A DNA stretch of 64,000 bases from an uncultured Porphyromonadaceae bacterium (GCA_902470475.1 CABRGT010000003.1:1-64000), one strand, 5' to 3'. Shown: positions 44,120 through 54,599, counted from the stretch's first letter. Numbers and translations are program-made. Notes: generated from the sequence alone by a model not told the origin.

Positions 44120-46198
44120 ATGAGACAAATCATCACAGTACTTCTGACCATTCTTAGTGTATTAATCTGTTTCGCACAACCGGAACAGGAAGATTCGGTA
44201 AATGTTGAAGAACTTCAGGAAATCGTCATCGAGGCACCGCGTGTGATCCGCAAGTCCGACATGGACGTCTATCACCCGTCAAAATCGGCCGTGGAGTATT
44301 CCAGTAACGGCATGCAGTTGCTCAACAATCTTATGATTCCGTCGCTGACGGTAAGCGACGCGCTCGGTACGGTCCAGGCAGCCGGCCAGTCGGTGCAGAT
44401 CCGTATCAACGGTCGTGAAACTTCTGTCGATCAGGTTCGCGCTCTGCTTCCCGAAACAATCAAGCGCGTGGAATGGATTGACAATCCAGGACTGCGTTAC
44501 GGAGGAGCCAACTATGTGCTTAATATAATAGTGACGAATCCTACCGTCGGAGGATCTCTCCAGACTATTGCCCGGCCGGCGCTCAACGCCGCATGGGGTT
44601 TCTATATGGCCGATGCCAAACTGAATCACGGCAACTCACAGTGGGAAGTGGGGACGAACCTTAAACTGACCCGCAACATAAAGGGACACCGTGATTATTT
44701 CGAGACGTTCACTTATCCCGACGGAACATCACTGACACGCCGTGAGACACCACGAGGCGGCAGACTCAACAATACATTCGGCAACGCATGGGCCTCATAC
44801 AGCTATATCAAGCCCGATACTACAGTGTTTATGGCTGAATTCATATTGAACAGAAAATTCAATGACCGGACACGCTATGACGGGCTCCTATCGCTGAGCG
44901 ACGGTTCTGACGATATTCTGCTTTCCGACATACAGGGCAGCCAAGGCACCACGCCGTCGCTTTCGCTGTACTGGCAACAGAATTTCCAAAACCGTCAGAT
45001 GTTAGTCTTCAATTTCAATAGTTCTTTCTATTTCGGACGCACGTATTCCGACTATATCGAACGGCAGTCACCGTCGATGGCAAGTCTCAATGATATCCGT
45101 ACCGATATCCGTGACCGCAACCAGGCCTATGCCGTGGAAGCTGACTATATCAAGAATTGGGAAGACTCGCGCCTGACCGTAGGCGCGTCATACACGGCCA
45201 ACCGCAACCGGTCTCGCTACGATAACCTTGACGGACGCGTATTTCATCAGCGCCAGGACCGCGTATATTTCTACGCCGAGTATTACCGCCGGTTCGGCAA
45301 ATGGACAGCGACAGCCGGGATGGGCGCACAGTACACTGACTTTCTTTTCCGCGAATCCGATCAGGGCAATCATTCATGGAGCCCGCGTCCGCAGGCAACC
45401 ATAACGTATTCGCCGAATCAGAAGCACAACTTCAGGCTGAATTTCACATCCTGGCAATCAGCTCCGTCTCTGGCCGAGACAAACATCGTGCCGCAGCAGC
45501 TCGATGGCTTTCAGTGGCGCATCGGCAACCAGAATCTGGAGACAGCCAACTCGTACATGCTTACTTTCCGCTATGGTTTCAGCCTGCCCCGTGTGAGCGG
45601 TTCGTTCGGAGTACGCGCCTTTACTTCTCCCAACGCCATCACACCCCTGCTGTATTGGGAAGGCGACCGTCTGATCACGACCTATGAAAACAGTCGCGGA
45701 CTGCAGAACCTCTCATTCTTCCTTGCTCCTCAGATTGAAATTATCCCCGACTGGCTCATGGCGAGCGGCTATGTACAGTTCAGACGCGAGCGCATGCGCG
45801 GCACAGGCTATGCATTATACAACAGCGGCTGGAGCGGCAACGCCGCCATACAGCTGATGCACTGGGGATTTGTACTCTCCGGACAGTATATCCGCGCACA
45901 GCGCGATCTGTGGGGCGAGAAGATTTCTTGGGGTGAGGATCTCAACATCATAGATTTGAGCTATAACTGGAAAACATGGCAATTCAGCGCCGGCGTAATC
46001 ATGCCGTTCGGCCGATACGACCAGGGCAGCAAGTCGCTCAGCAAATGGAACCGCAACGAGCAGCACATGCGGCTCAACATGCGCTGGCCCTACATTTCGA
46101 TATCATATAATCTGCAATGGGGACGCCAGAAGCGCGGAGCTGAAAAGCTTATAGATGTCGACGCCAATGCCGACCGTTCCACTGCCGGCGGCCGCTGA
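44120..46198 (+). CDS. Outer-membrane beta-barrel protein, TonB-receptor-like (OMP_b-brl_3 type)
   Basis: A signal peptide (MRQIITVLLTILSVLICFAQ) precedes a plug-like region (ELQEIVIEAPRVIRKSDMDVYH, QIRINGRETSVDQVRALLP, VEWIDNPGLRYGG). A ~530-residue barrel follows with many aromatic strands. It lacks the N-terminal carboxypeptidase-regulatory domain and the SusC features, matching the TonB-independent-looking OMP family often found alone. It has its own palindromic promoter and terminator. The substrate is unknown. Confidence 0.78.
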   Translation: MRQIITVLLTILSVLICFAQPEQEDSVNVEELQEIVIEAPRVIRKSDMDVYHPSKSAVEYSSNGMQLLNNLMIPSLTVSDALGTVQAAGQSVQIRINGRETSVDQVRALLPETIKRVEWIDNPGLRYGGANYVLNIIVTNPTVGGSLQTIARPALNAAWGFYMADAKLNHGNSQWEVGTNLKLTRNIKGHRDYFETFTYPDGTSLTRRETPRGGRLNNTFGNAWASYSYIKPDTTVFMAEFILNRKFNDRTRYDGLLSLSDGSDDILLSDIQGSQGTTPSLSLYWQQNFQNRQMLVFNFNSSFYFGRTYSDYIERQSPSMASLNDIRTDIRDRNQAYAVEADYIKNWEDSRLTVGASYTANRNRSRYDNLDGRVFHQRQDRVYFYAEYYRRFGKWTATAGMGAQYTDFLFRESDQGNHSWSPRPQATITYSPNQKHNFRLNFTSWQSAPSLAETNIVPQQLDGFQWRIGNQNLETANSYMLTFRYGFSLPRVSGSFGVRAFTSPNAITPLLYWEGDRLITTYENSRGLQNLSFFLAPQIEIIPDWLMASGYVQFRRERMRGTGYALYNSGWSGNAAIQLMHWGFVLSGQYIRAQRDLWGEKISWGEDLNIIDLSYNWKTWQFSAGVIMPFGRYDQGSKSLSKWNRNEQHMRLNMRWPYISISYNLQWGRQKRGAEKLIDVDANADRSTAGGR

Positions 46199-46210
46199 CC
46201 TGTAGCCCAT

Positions 46211-46266
46211 AAGAAACCGGGATGACTGAATAGCCCAAACAGCTGGATCAGTCATCCCGGTTTCTT
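46211..46266. terminator. Bidirectional terminator
   Basis: Perfect 19-base arms (46211-46229 and 46248-46266) with an 18-base loop sit between the convergent barrel gene and pyrD. The arms end in A-rich and T-rich edges, so the structure can serve both strands. Confidence 0.85.
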
Positions 46267-46286
46267 ATTTCTTTATATCAGATGTA

Positions 46287-47198
46287 TCAGATTATGCCGC
46301 GGATCGAGTCAATGTCAGCGATGCCGTGTCGGGTCATGTAATCGGCGATGCCGTCGATGACCTTGACGGTAGTCTGCGGATCGACGAAGTTGGCGGTACC
46401 GATCTGAACGGCCGACGCACCGGCCATGATAAACTGAAGTGCGTCATCTGAATTCATGATTCCGCCTAATCCGACTACCGGTATCGATACACGATGCGCT
46501 ACCTGCCACACCATGCGAACGGCTATGGGACGTACAGCCGGCCCCGAAAGTCCGCCGGTAATTGTCGACAGACTCGGCTTTCTACGCTCGACATCTATGT
46601 TCATTGCCAGCAGAGTATTTATGAGCGATACACTGTCGGCTCCTGCGCCCTCGACAGCTGATGCTATGGAAGCGATGTCTGTCACGTTTGGCGACAATTT
46701 TACCATAAGGTGCCGCGGCCACACCTTGCGGACAGCGGCGGTAACCTCCGCTGCTCCAGCTTCGGTTGTCCCGAACGCCATTCCGCCTGCTTTCACGTTC
46801 GGACACGAGATGTTGACTTCGATGGCATTGATTCTTTCGAGTGCGGCTATGCGTTGCGCTGTAGCCACGTAATCGTCGACGTTGGCGCCTGACACATTCA
46901 CAATAATCTGTGTGTCAAGATGCGCTATTGCAGGATAGATGTGTTCTGCAAAATGATCGACACCTTTGTTTTGCAGCCCTACAGCATTGATCATTCCCGA
47001 CGGAGTCTCTACCATACGGGGTGAATCGTTGCCTTGGCGTGGGTTGAGCGTAGTCCCTTTGACAATGAAACCGCCAAGCCGTTCGAGGTCTATGAAAGGC
47101 GCATACTCCGTGCCGTATCCGAACGTACCGGAAGCGGTGAGGACGGGATTCTTGAGTTTCAGACCTTTTCCGAGGTCGACAGCGAGATTCAGTTCCAT
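46287..47198 (-). CDS. pyrD: Dihydroorotate dehydrogenase (class 1B), catalytic subunit
   Basis: FMN-containing TIM barrel of pyrimidine synthesis. PVLTASGTFGYG, IVKGTTLNPRQGN, NAVGLQNKGVD, EVNISCPNVKAGG (with the catalytic Cys region) and VGLGGIMNSDDALQFIMAGA are visible. Class 1B enzymes use NAD through PyrK, which is the overlapping neighbour (10 bases). Length 303 residues. Confidence 0.94.
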   Translation of the reverse strand: MELNLAVDLGKGLKLKNPVLTASGTFGYGTEYAPFIDLERLGGFIVKGTTLNPRQGNDSPRMVETPSGMINAVGLQNKGVDHFAEHIYPAIAHLDTQIIVNVSGANVDDYVATAQRIAALERINAIEVNISCPNVKAGGMAFGTTEAGAAEVTAAVRKVWPRHLMVKLSPNVTDIASIASAVEGAGADSVSLINTLLAMNIDVERRKPSLSTITGGLSGPAVRPIAVRMVWQVAHRVSIPVVGLGGIMNSDDALQFIMAGASAVQIGTANFVDPQTTVKVIDGIADYMTRHGIADIDSIRGII

Positions 47199-47962
47199 AA
47201 TAATCTGTCAGTTTTAAATACCGGTCCGTCGGTGCATACGCACAGATTTCCTTCCGTAGTCTTTTCCACACAGCACAGGCAAGCCCCTATGCCGCACCCC
47301 ATCATATTCTCCAGTGATGCATAGCATTCGATTCCGCGTTCTGCAGCGATTCTGGCAACGGCTTTCATCATTGGAGTCGGACCGCACGTATATATTGCAT
47401 CATACTCCCGGTCGAAGACCGGATTTTGTGTTACGAGTCCGTGATGGCCGAAGCTGCCGTCGTCTGTCGATACTGATACGTCAACACCCTTGATGAACAG
47501 AGATGTCACACCGTCGATTTCCGATCGTGAACGGCCGCCTATCACGGCTGTGACCTCAGCGCCGCTCTCATATAGAGCCCGCGAGAGCATCACCATCGGA
47601 GCGAGCCCTACGCCACCGCCTACAAGCAATGTGCGGCGTCCTCCGGAGCCTGCGATATCGAAGCCGTTGCCAAGAGGAAGCAGAATATCAAGCTGCTGAC
47701 CTACGGGCATGTCAACCATAAAAGACGTGGCTTTTCCGACCGGTTTTACCAGCAGGACAAGACGGGTGTCAGGAATAATGTCGCATACTGATATGGGCCG
47801 TCGCAGCAACACCCCGGGGGCGTCGACCTTAACCTCGACAAACTGTCCGGGGGCGATCAGAGGCAGTTCTGCGCCATCAGAAGTGACCAGTGTCAGCAGA
47901 CAATTGCCTCCTACCTGCTCTTTTCTCTCAATGGTAAAGCGTTGTAAACGTCTGTTGTTCAT
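47189..47962 (-). CDS. pyrK: Dihydroorotate dehydrogenase electron-transfer subunit
   Basis: FAD and 2Fe-2S protein that passes electrons from PyrD to NAD. FAD-binding region with LLRRPISVCDI, nucleotide part LLVGGGVGLAPMVML and CGPTPMMKAV, then the cysteine cluster MMGCGIGACLCCV for the iron-sulfur centre. It is translationally coupled to pyrD and three bases behind the nucleotidyltransferase gene. Confidence 0.93.
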   Translation of the reverse strand: MNNRRLQRFTIERKEQVGGNCLLTLVTSDGAELPLIAPGQFVEVKVDAPGVLLRRPISVCDIIPDTRLVLLVKPVGKATSFMVDMPVGQQLDILLPLGNGFDIAGSGGRRTLLVGGGVGLAPMVMLSRALYESGAEVTAVIGGRSRSEIDGVTSLFIKGVDVSVSTDDGSFGHHGLVTQNPVFDREYDAIYTCGPTPMMKAVARIAAERGIECYASLENMMGCGIGACLCCVEKTTEGNLCVCTDGPVFKTDRLLWN

Positions 47963-47965
47963 ATA

Positions 47966-48715
47966 TCAAAAATAGAATGAGATGCTACTGTCAAACTTTT
48001 CTCTCGCCAGTCTGAGTGTCTCGGGCTTCCCGACGTCGAACCACGAGCGGTCTGCCGGAAGCCGATATGCCTCGAAATCCATGCTTTTTGCTCGACTTAT
48101 ATAAAAGTCGGTTATTGAGAACGGCGTATCGTCCGGCGCATATTCGTTTAATGCTCCATATGTTCCGGGAGAAATGATGTGAATACCGCCGAAAGCGAGG
48201 CGTTCGAGCCGTCCGCTGTCAGTCAGACCTTCGGGTCTTACGGTAGCTGTCCGCGTATCAGTCCAGCCCCGGAGTCTGTTGTGCTCGAAAAGAAAATAAC
48301 GGGAGGTCTGTCGGGGCTGTACAAGAAGTGTCGCTTCAGGTATCTTTCTGTTGTGACTGGATATCATGTCGGCAAGATCGATATTGCTGAGTATGTCAGC
48401 ATTGTGGATCAGTACGGATTCGTCGCCGATAAGCGGCAAAGCCTTGCGCAGGCCTCCGCCGGTATCAAGCAACAGCTCGGTCTCGTCGCTGATATCGATG
48501 TGAACGTCTTTGTATTCGGAACTCAGGTAGCGGACTATCTGGTCCGCGAAATGATGCACATTGACGATTATATGACTGATTCCGGCGGCCGTCATCCTGT
48601 CGATTACATGGCCTATGACTGGTTTTCCGCCGACTTCTACCAAAGCTTTGGGATGAAAATCGGTCCAAGGCTTCAGACGGCTGCCGATTCCCGCTGCGAA
48701 TATCATCCCCTTCAT
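47966..48715 (-). CDS. Sugar-1-phosphate nucleotidyltransferase, MurU-like
   Basis: The N-terminal signature FAAGIGSRLKPWTDFHPKAL is that of NTP transferases acting on sugar phosphates. VLIHNADILSNIDL provides the metal-binding Asp. It is 249 residues, a single-domain form without an acyltransferase tail, like MurU. It sits next to an aminoglycoside-phosphotransferase-type kinase, as MurU does with AmgK. I infer a role in cell-wall amino-sugar recycling (UDP-MurNAc formation); other hexose-1-phosphates are possible. Confidence 0.75.
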   Translation of the reverse strand: MKGMIFAAGIGSRLKPWTDFHPKALVEVGGKPVIGHVIDRMTAAGISHIIVNVHHFADQIVRYLSSEYKDVHIDISDETELLLDTGGGLRKALPLIGDESVLIHNADILSNIDLADMISSHNRKIPEATLLVQPRQTSRYFLFEHNRLRGWTDTRTATVRPEGLTDSGRLERLAFGGIHIISPGTYGALNEYAPDDTPFSITDFYISRAKSMDFEAYRLPADRSWFDVGKPETLRLAREKFDSSISFYF

Positions 48716-48728
48716 ATTTCCCTGGCTT

Positions 48729-50165
48729 TTACTTCCGGTTGAAAAGCTGTTCGATATCCTGCTCGCGATGAATCAGCTCGACCTTGACATTGTACTTTTT
48801 GTTGAGATGCTCGGCAAGGTGTTGGGCCGAATATACGGAACGGTGCTGGCCGCCCGTGCATCCGAATGAGACCATCAGGTTGGTGAATCCGCGTTCCATA
48901 TAGCGCTCGACGGTCGCATCGACCAACGCATAGCAGTGTTCGAGGAATGTCAATATCTCGCCGTCTTCCTCAAGGAATTCGATGACCTGGCGGTCAAGAC
49001 CGGTGAACGGTTTATAACGCTCATATTTGCCCGGATTGTTGACAGCGCGGCAGTCGAAGACGTATCCTCCGCCGTTGCCGGTCGGGTCGTTGGGTATGCC
49101 CTTTTTGTAGGCGAAACTCATCACGCGCACGGTAAGCAGCCGCTTCTGGTCATCGGAGGTGAACTGCTTGAGATTGACGAGACGCATAAGCATGTCGTTC
49201 AGATACGGATACTCAGCGAATGGCTGTTCTTCGATCAGCGACCGAAGATTGGCTATGGCGAAGGGAACACTCTGCATGAAGTGTGGCTTTTTCTCGAAAT
49301 AGCCGCGGAATCCGTACGCACCGAGTACCTGCATCACCCGGAAGAGGACAAAATGCCGCAGAATGCTCAAGAAGTCCTCGGTCCGGATTGGCTTGTACTT
49401 CTGGACTGCATCTATATATTCGGTAATTAGTTCCTTGCGGATGTTGTCCGAAAAATTGGCCTTTGCCTGCCACAGGAACGATGCCACGTCGTAGTAGCAC
49501 GGACCGCGGCGGCCTCCCTGAAAGTCGATGAACCACGGATCGCCGTCCTTGATCATCACATTGCGCGATTGGAAATCACGGTACATGAACGTCTCGTCGT
49601 CGGCCGATGCCATCAGCACGTCGGTAAGACGGTTGAAATCATCCTCGAGTCTGTCTTCATCGAATTCAAGTCCCGTAGCTTTCAGGAAGCAGTATTTGAA
49701 GTAATTCAGATCCCACATGATCGACCTGCGGTCGAAACATTCGGCGGGATAACATTTGCTGAAATCCAGTCCGCGGGCTCCCTTGAACTGAAAATCCGGC
49801 AACAGACGTATCGTCTTGACGAGAAGGTCACGTTCTGCAGGCGAAAACACGCGTGTCAGGCGACCTTTTTCGATTGCGTTGAACAGCAAAGTGTCTCCGA
49901 GATCTTCCTGCAGGTATGACATGCGATCGTCCGCAACCGCCACAACACGCGGTACGGGCAATCCGGCTTTTTCGAAGTGATCGTCAAACGACAGGAACGC
50001 CTCGTTCTCCATAGGATTGGTGCCTATGACGCCTATGAGAGATCCGTCGCTGCCTTTCAGTCTGAAATAACGGCGGTTGCTGCCCGACGAAGGCAATTCA
50101 TCTATCGAAGCCGGAGCGTGGCCTACATAAGATTCATATAACTTGATCAATACGTTCTGTTCCAT
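48729..50165 (-). CDS. Phosphotransferase (AmgK-like kinase) fused to a RapZ C-terminal domain
   Basis: Residues ~1-330 form an aminoglycoside-phosphotransferase fold: FMYRDFQSRNVMIKDGDPWF holds the catalytic Asp and Asn, and FIDFQGGRRGPCYYD the metal-binding Asp. Residues ~340-478 match the C-terminal domain of RapZ, with the diagnostic VSFGCTGGQHRSVYSAQHLA. In E. coli that domain senses glucosamine-6-phosphate, but the N-terminal P-loop ATPase of RapZ is absent. The fusion suggests a sugar kinase whose activity responds to an amino-sugar metabolite. It lies 13 bases before the nucleotidyltransferase gene. Confidence 0.82.
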   Translation of the reverse strand: MEQNVLIKLYESYVGHAPASIDELPSSGSNRRYFRLKGSDGSLIGVIGTNPMENEAFLSFDDHFEKAGLPVPRVVAVADDRMSYLQEDLGDTLLFNAIEKGRLTRVFSPAERDLLVKTIRLLPDFQFKGARGLDFSKCYPAECFDRRSIMWDLNYFKYCFLKATGLEFDEDRLEDDFNRLTDVLMASADDETFMYRDFQSRNVMIKDGDPWFIDFQGGRRGPCYYDVASFLWQAKANFSDNIRKELITEYIDAVQKYKPIRTEDFLSILRHFVLFRVMQVLGAYGFRGYFEKKPHFMQSVPFAIANLRSLIEEQPFAEYPYLNDMLMRLVNLKQFTSDDQKRLLTVRVMSFAYKKGIPNDPTGNGGGYVFDCRAVNNPGKYERYKPFTGLDRQVIEFLEEDGEILTFLEHCYALVDATVERYMERGFTNLMVSFGCTGGQHRSVYSAQHLAEHLNKKYNVKVELIHREQDIEQLFNRK

Positions 50166-50186
50166 TTCAGTTGCTCTTTATGCGCA

Positions 50187-52373
50187 TCAGTTGCCGAGTT
50201 CCGACAGGAACTTGATGCGTACCAGGCGTATTTCTTCTTCGGTATAGTCGGGGCACAGTTCGCGGTAAGCTTCTTCAAGCGAGCCGGTCTCGGCCTGGCG
50301 GAAATATTCAAAAATCTCTTCCTGTTCGTCGTCATCGAGTATGTCATCGATGAAGTATGTCAGGTTGATTTTATTGCCGGAGTTGACGATGGACTCGATC
50401 TCGTCGAGCAGCTGGTCGAAGTCGAGACCATTGCTCGAGGCTACTTCATGAAGATCAATCTTACGGTCGACAGCCTTGATGATCGAGATTTTTCTCTTGC
50501 TCTTGTTGGCGACGGAGCGTACACGCAGATCCTCAGGGCGCTCAATCTCGTTTTCGTCGACATATGCCTTAATGATCTTGATAAACTCTTCGCCGTAGCG
50601 TCTGGCTTTGCCTTCGCCTACCCCTGGAATGTTCTGAAGTTCCTCTATTGTGATGGGATACGTTGTGGCCATAGCCTCGAGGGACGGGTCCTGAAATATC
50701 ACATAGGGAGGCAGATTGAGGCCCGACGCGATTTCCTTGCGCAGGGCGTTGAGTATCGCGAACAGTTCCATGTCGGCAGCGCATGCCGAACCGCCTTTAA
50801 TCGGTGTCACGTCCTCGTCGTCATCGTTGAACTCGCTGTCTTCCACGATTTTGAAAGATACCGGATTGGACATGAATTTTTTACCCTTCTCGGTCAGGTG
50901 CAGAGTGCCGTAATTCTCGATATCCCGGCTAAGATAGCCTGCGAGAACGGCTTGCCGCAGCACGGCGTTGAGAAAACGCTTCTCAGTACCTTGTTCGCAA
51001 CCGAAGATGTCCAGCTCGTCGTGATGGTATGAACGTATGTCGTTCGTGGCCTTGCCGAGCATGACATCAATTATATATTCAGCCTTGAATTTTTCTTTTA
51101 GCGCGACGATTGTTTCCAATGTCGCCAAGAGTTCTTCCTTTGCTTCCACTTTCTTTTTTAGATTAACACAGTTGTCGCAGTTGCCGCAGTTCTCTTCGGT
51201 ATAAGTTTCACCGAAGTAATGCAGCAGAGTGCGTCGACGACATACTGAGGATTCGGCATACGAAGCAGTCTCGGCCAGCAGCTGTCGGCCGATTTCCTGC
51301 TCTGCAAGGGGTTTGCCCTGCATGAATTTTTCCATTTTCTGCAGGTCGCGGTAGGCGTAGAACGTGAGACATATACCTTCGCCTCCGTCGCGTCCGGCAC
51401 GGCCGGTTTCCTGGTAGTAGCCTTCGAGCGACTTAGGCATGTCGTAGTGTATCACATAGCGTACGTCGGGCTTGTCGATGCCCATACCGAAAGCTATCGT
51501 AGCCACGATCACGTCGACTTTCTCAAGCAGAAACGCATCCTGGTTGAGCGAGCGTGTGGCGGCATCCATGCCGGCGTGATACGCCAGAGCACGGATGTTG
51601 TTCACGCACAGCAGTTCGGCCAGTTCTTCAACCTTCTTGCGACTCAGGCAATAAATGATACCGGATTTGCCTGAGTGCTGCTTTACGAAGCGGATGATGT
51701 CGTGATCCGTATTCTTTGTCTTGGGCCGGACCTCATAATAGAGGTTCGGTCTGTTGAACGACGATTTGAATACGGCGGCCCCTTGCTGCATGCCCAGATT
51801 CTTTTGTATGTCGTGTTGTACCTTTTGGGTGGCCGTAGCCGTAAGGGCTATTACCGGCCGTTGTCCGATCTCATTGATGATCGGGCGTATGCGGCGGTAT
51901 TCGGGCCTGAAATCGTGGCCCCATTCCGAGATGCAGTGCGCCTCATCAATGGCATAGAACGAAATTGTAATGTGTTTTAAAAATTCAATATTATCTTCCT
52001 TGGTGAGTGACTCGGGAGCTACATACAGCAACTTTGTACGTCCCGAGCTGACGTCGTCTTTGACTTTGTCAATCTGAGCCCTTGTCAGTGATGAATTGAG
52101 AAAATGCGCTATTGAATCGTCTTCGCTGAAATTGCGCATCGCGTCGACCTGATTCTTCATCAGTGCGATCAGCGGGGATACAACTATGGCTGTACCATCC
52201 ATAAGCAGCGCAGGCAACTGATAGCAGAGTGACTTGCCTCCTCCGGTGGGCATCAGCACGAATGTGTCTGTTCCGGCGAGCAGGCTCCGGATTATTGCCT
52301 CCTGGTTGCCTTTGAAGGTTCCGAATCCGAAGTGGCGGCGAAGGGCATCTGTCAAAGTTTGAGTCGTCTCCAT
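50187..52373 (-). CDS. recQ: ATP-dependent DNA helicase RecQ
   Basis: 3'-5' helicase, 728 residues. LMPTGGGKSLCYQLPALLM (Walker A), YAIDEAHCISEWGHDFRPEY (DEAH), then GIIYCLSRKKVEEL and the motif VI QETGRAGRDGG. A zinc-binding cluster (CGNCDNC region) and winged helix (RQC) lie at ~380-520. An HRDC domain follows (YVIFQDPSLEAMA ... IPGVGEGKARRYG). A further C-terminal ~100 residues are less conserved. It is the first gene of a five-gene run with the kinase, nucleotidyltransferase and pyrKD. Confidence 0.95.
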   Translation of the reverse strand: METTQTLTDALRRHFGFGTFKGNQEAIIRSLLAGTDTFVLMPTGGGKSLCYQLPALLMDGTAIVVSPLIALMKNQVDAMRNFSEDDSIAHFLNSSLTRAQIDKVKDDVSSGRTKLLYVAPESLTKEDNIEFLKHITISFYAIDEAHCISEWGHDFRPEYRRIRPIINEIGQRPVIALTATATQKVQHDIQKNLGMQQGAAVFKSSFNRPNLYYEVRPKTKNTDHDIIRFVKQHSGKSGIIYCLSRKKVEELAELLCVNNIRALAYHAGMDAATRSLNQDAFLLEKVDVIVATIAFGMGIDKPDVRYVIHYDMPKSLEGYYQETGRAGRDGGEGICLTFYAYRDLQKMEKFMQGKPLAEQEIGRQLLAETASYAESSVCRRRTLLHYFGETYTEENCGNCDNCVNLKKKVEAKEELLATLETIVALKEKFKAEYIIDVMLGKATNDIRSYHHDELDIFGCEQGTEKRFLNAVLRQAVLAGYLSRDIENYGTLHLTEKGKKFMSNPVSFKIVEDSEFNDDDEDVTPIKGGSACAADMELFAILNALRKEIASGLNLPPYVIFQDPSLEAMATTYPITIEELQNIPGVGEGKARRYGEEFIKIIKAYVDENEIERPEDLRVRSVANKSKRKISIIKAVDRKIDLHEVASSNGLDFDQLLDEIESIVNSGNKINLTYFIDDILDDDEQEEIFEYFRQAETGSLEEAYRELCPDYTEEEIRLVRIKFLSELGN

Positions 52374-52486
52374 TTCAATTCATCAAGGTTGTTTGTTTCT
52401 CGTCAGATTTATTATATTATTCTATCAGTCAGGTAGTTTTTTGTTATTAGGTTATTGCTCATACACCCGAATGACCATGCGCGGAG

Positions 52487-53761
52487 TTAAGCTCCGACTG
52501 AAGCGGCCTCGAAGTGTGCCGCTTCGAACTTTTCTTTGGCATAGTCGAGTGTGACTTCGAATTTTTTTATTTTCTTCGACGGGACTTCGTACATTGCATC
52601 GACCATTATCGCTTCGACGATCGAGCGCAGTCCGCGGGCGCCGAGTTTGTATTCGATAGCCTTGTCTACTACAAAATCCAATACCTCCGGTGCGAAAGTC
52701 AGTTCCACGCCGTCCATGGCGAAGAGTTTTTCGTACTGCCTGGTTATGGCATTTTTAGGTTCCGTAAGTACTTTCAGCAGAGCTGCGCGGTCGAGAGGTT
52801 CAAGGTGGGTGAGAATCGGCAGGCGCCCTATGATTTCGGGAATCAGACCGTATGAGCGCAGATCCTGCGGTGCGACGAAGCGGAGATAATCCTGCTTGTC
52901 CTTAAGCTTTGTGCGCGTGTTGTCTGTAGTATATCCGACCACGTGGCTGTTCATCCGGTGGGCGATCTTGGTCTCGATACCCTCGAATGCTCCGCCACAG
53001 ATGAAAAGAATGTTCTTCGTATCCACCGGTATCATTTTCTGTTCCGGATGCTTGCGGCCGCCTTGCGGTGGCACGTTCACGATCGAGCCTTCGAGCAGCT
53101 TCAGGAGTCCTTGCTGGACGCCCTCGCCGGACACATCGCGGGTGATCGACGGATTGTCGCCCTTGCGGGCGATCTTGTCGATCTCGTCGATGAATACGAT
53201 GCCGCGCTGAGCCTTGTCGACATCGTAGTCGGCAGCCTGCAACAGACGTGTTAGCAGGCTCTCGATGTCCTCGCCTACATAACCGGCCTGAGTCAGGACG
53301 GTTGCGTCTACGATGGTGAAAGGCACATCGAGCATGCGGGCGATTGTCCGCGCAAGCAGGGTTTTGCCAGTGCCGGTCGGTCCGACAATGATGATGTTGC
53401 TTTTCTCGATATCGACATCGTTTTCGTCTTTGTCCTGAAGCAGACGCTTGTAATGGTTGTATACAGCTACCGACAGGTATTTCTTGGCCTGATCCTGCCC
53501 GATAACATACTGGTCGAGAAATTCCTTGATCTCGTGGGGCTTCGGTATGGAATTCTTCATCTTATGCTCGAAGTCACGGGCAGAATCCGCTTTTTGCTGC
53601 GGAAATTCCTCACGGATCAGGTCATGGATCTGCACAACACAGTCAGTGCATATGTATGGGCCATCCTCAGTGGCCGGGACGAGCATGCGCAGCAGCGACG
53701 GATCGGCCGGGCGGCCGCACCATTGGCAGCAATGATCCATAGATGATTTACGCTTGGCCAT
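52487..53761 (-). CDS. clpX: ATP-dependent Clp protease ATP-binding subunit ClpX
   Basis: AAA+ unfoldase, 424 residues. An N-terminal zinc finger (CQWCG ... CTDC) recognises substrates. The motor has [17 protein letters not shown] (Walker A), [11 protein letters not shown] (Walker B) and the sensor regions. The IGF-type loop that docks on ClpP is less clear. It starts eight bases downstream of clpP. Confidence 0.96.
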   Translation of the reverse strand: MAKRKSSMDHCCQWCGRPADPSLLRMLVPATEDGPYICTDCVVQIHDLIREEFPQQKADSARDFEHKMKNSIPKPHEIKEFLDQYVIGQDQAKKYLSVAVYNHYKRLLQDKDENDVDIEKSNIIIVGPTGTGKTLLARTIARMLDVPFTIVDATVLTQAGYVGEDIESLLTRLLQAADYDVDKAQRGIVFIDEIDKIARKGDNPSITRDVSGEGVQQGLLKLLEGSIVNVPPQGGRKHPEQKMIPVDTKNILFICGGAFEGIETKIAHRMNSHVVGYTTDNTRTKLKDKQDYLRFVAPQDLRSYGLIPEIIGRLPILTHLEPLDRAALLKVLTEPKNAITRQYEKLFAMDGVELTFAPEVLDFVVDKAIEYKLGARGLRSIVEAIMVDAMYEVPSKKIKKFEVTLDYAKEKFEAAHFEAASVGA

Positions 53762-53768
53762 ATATGTC

Positions 53769-54461
53769 TCAGTTCTTTGACTTGATCAGCACCTGATCGA
53801 TCATGCCGTACTCTTTGGCTTCTTCAGCTGTCATCCAGTAATCGCGGTCACTGTCACGTTCGACCTTTTCATAAGTCTGGCCGGAGTGCTCGGCTATGAT
53901 GTTGTAGAGCTCTTTCTTAAGCTTTTTGATTTCGCGGGCGGTAATCTCGATATCCGAGGCCTGTCCCTGCGCGCCGCCCATCGGCTGATGAATCATGACG
54001 CGCGAATGTTTCAGCGCGAAACGTTTGCCTTTTTGTCCGGCTACAAGCAGCACTGCGGCCATCGAGGCTGCCATACCGGTACAGATGGTGGCCACATCGC
54101 TCGAGATATACTGCATCGTGTCGTAGATGCCCAGTCCTGCGTAAACCGAGCCGCCGGGGGAGTTAATGTAAATGGATACGTCCTTGCCCGGCTCCGCAGA
54201 ATCAAGGTAGAGCAACTGGGCCTGGATGACGTTGGCGGTATAGTCGTTTACCTCGGTACCCAGAAAGATGATGCGATCCATCATCAGACGCGAAAATACG
54301 TCCATCTGCGCTACATTGAGCTGACGCTCTTCGATGATGGTCGGGTTTATATAATTGGCGTTGACGGCAGAGCGGGACACTGCGGATGCGTACTGGTCGA
54401 GAGCCAGTCCGTTCAGTCCAAGTCCCTTTACGGCAAAATTTCTGAAATCGTTATTTTGCAT
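53769..54461 (-). CDS. clpP: ATP-dependent Clp protease proteolytic subunit ClpP
   Basis: Serine peptidase forming the chamber of ClpXP. Catalytic Ser in [13 protein letters not shown], His in [17 protein letters not shown] and the Asp in the DRDYW segment. [13 protein letters not shown] is the usual oxyanion strand. Its 230 residues include a ~35-residue N-terminal extension over E. coli ClpP. Confidence 0.96.
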   Translation of the reverse strand: MQNNDFRNFAVKGLGLNGLALDQYASAVSRSAVNANYINPTIIEERQLNVAQMDVFSRLMMDRIIFLGTEVNDYTANVIQAQLLYLDSAEPGKDVSIYINSPGGSVYAGLGIYDTMQYISSDVATICTGMAASMAAVLLVAGQKGKRFALKHSRVMIHQPMGGAQGQASDIEITAREIKKLKKELYNIIAEHSGQTYEKVERDSDRDYWMTAEEAKEYGMIDQVLIKSKN

Positions 54462-54495
54462 ATAGTTTACTGGTTGTTGTTTTTCAAATTCTTTT

Positions 54496-54503
54496 CAAAG
54501 TTA
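54496..54503 (-). promoter_or_regulatory. Promoter -7 element of clpPX
   Basis: TAACTTTG on the minus strand, 34 bases upstream of clpP, matches TAnnTTTG with a TTG about 22 bases further upstream. Confidence 0.55.
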
Positions 54504-54599
54504 ATAAAAAATTCTGATTCGCTCGCAATACGGGCATGCTTTTTTGTCTGATTTAATATTTTATTGGCAGTTTTTTCTTTTCGCGGACAGCAAGAAACA

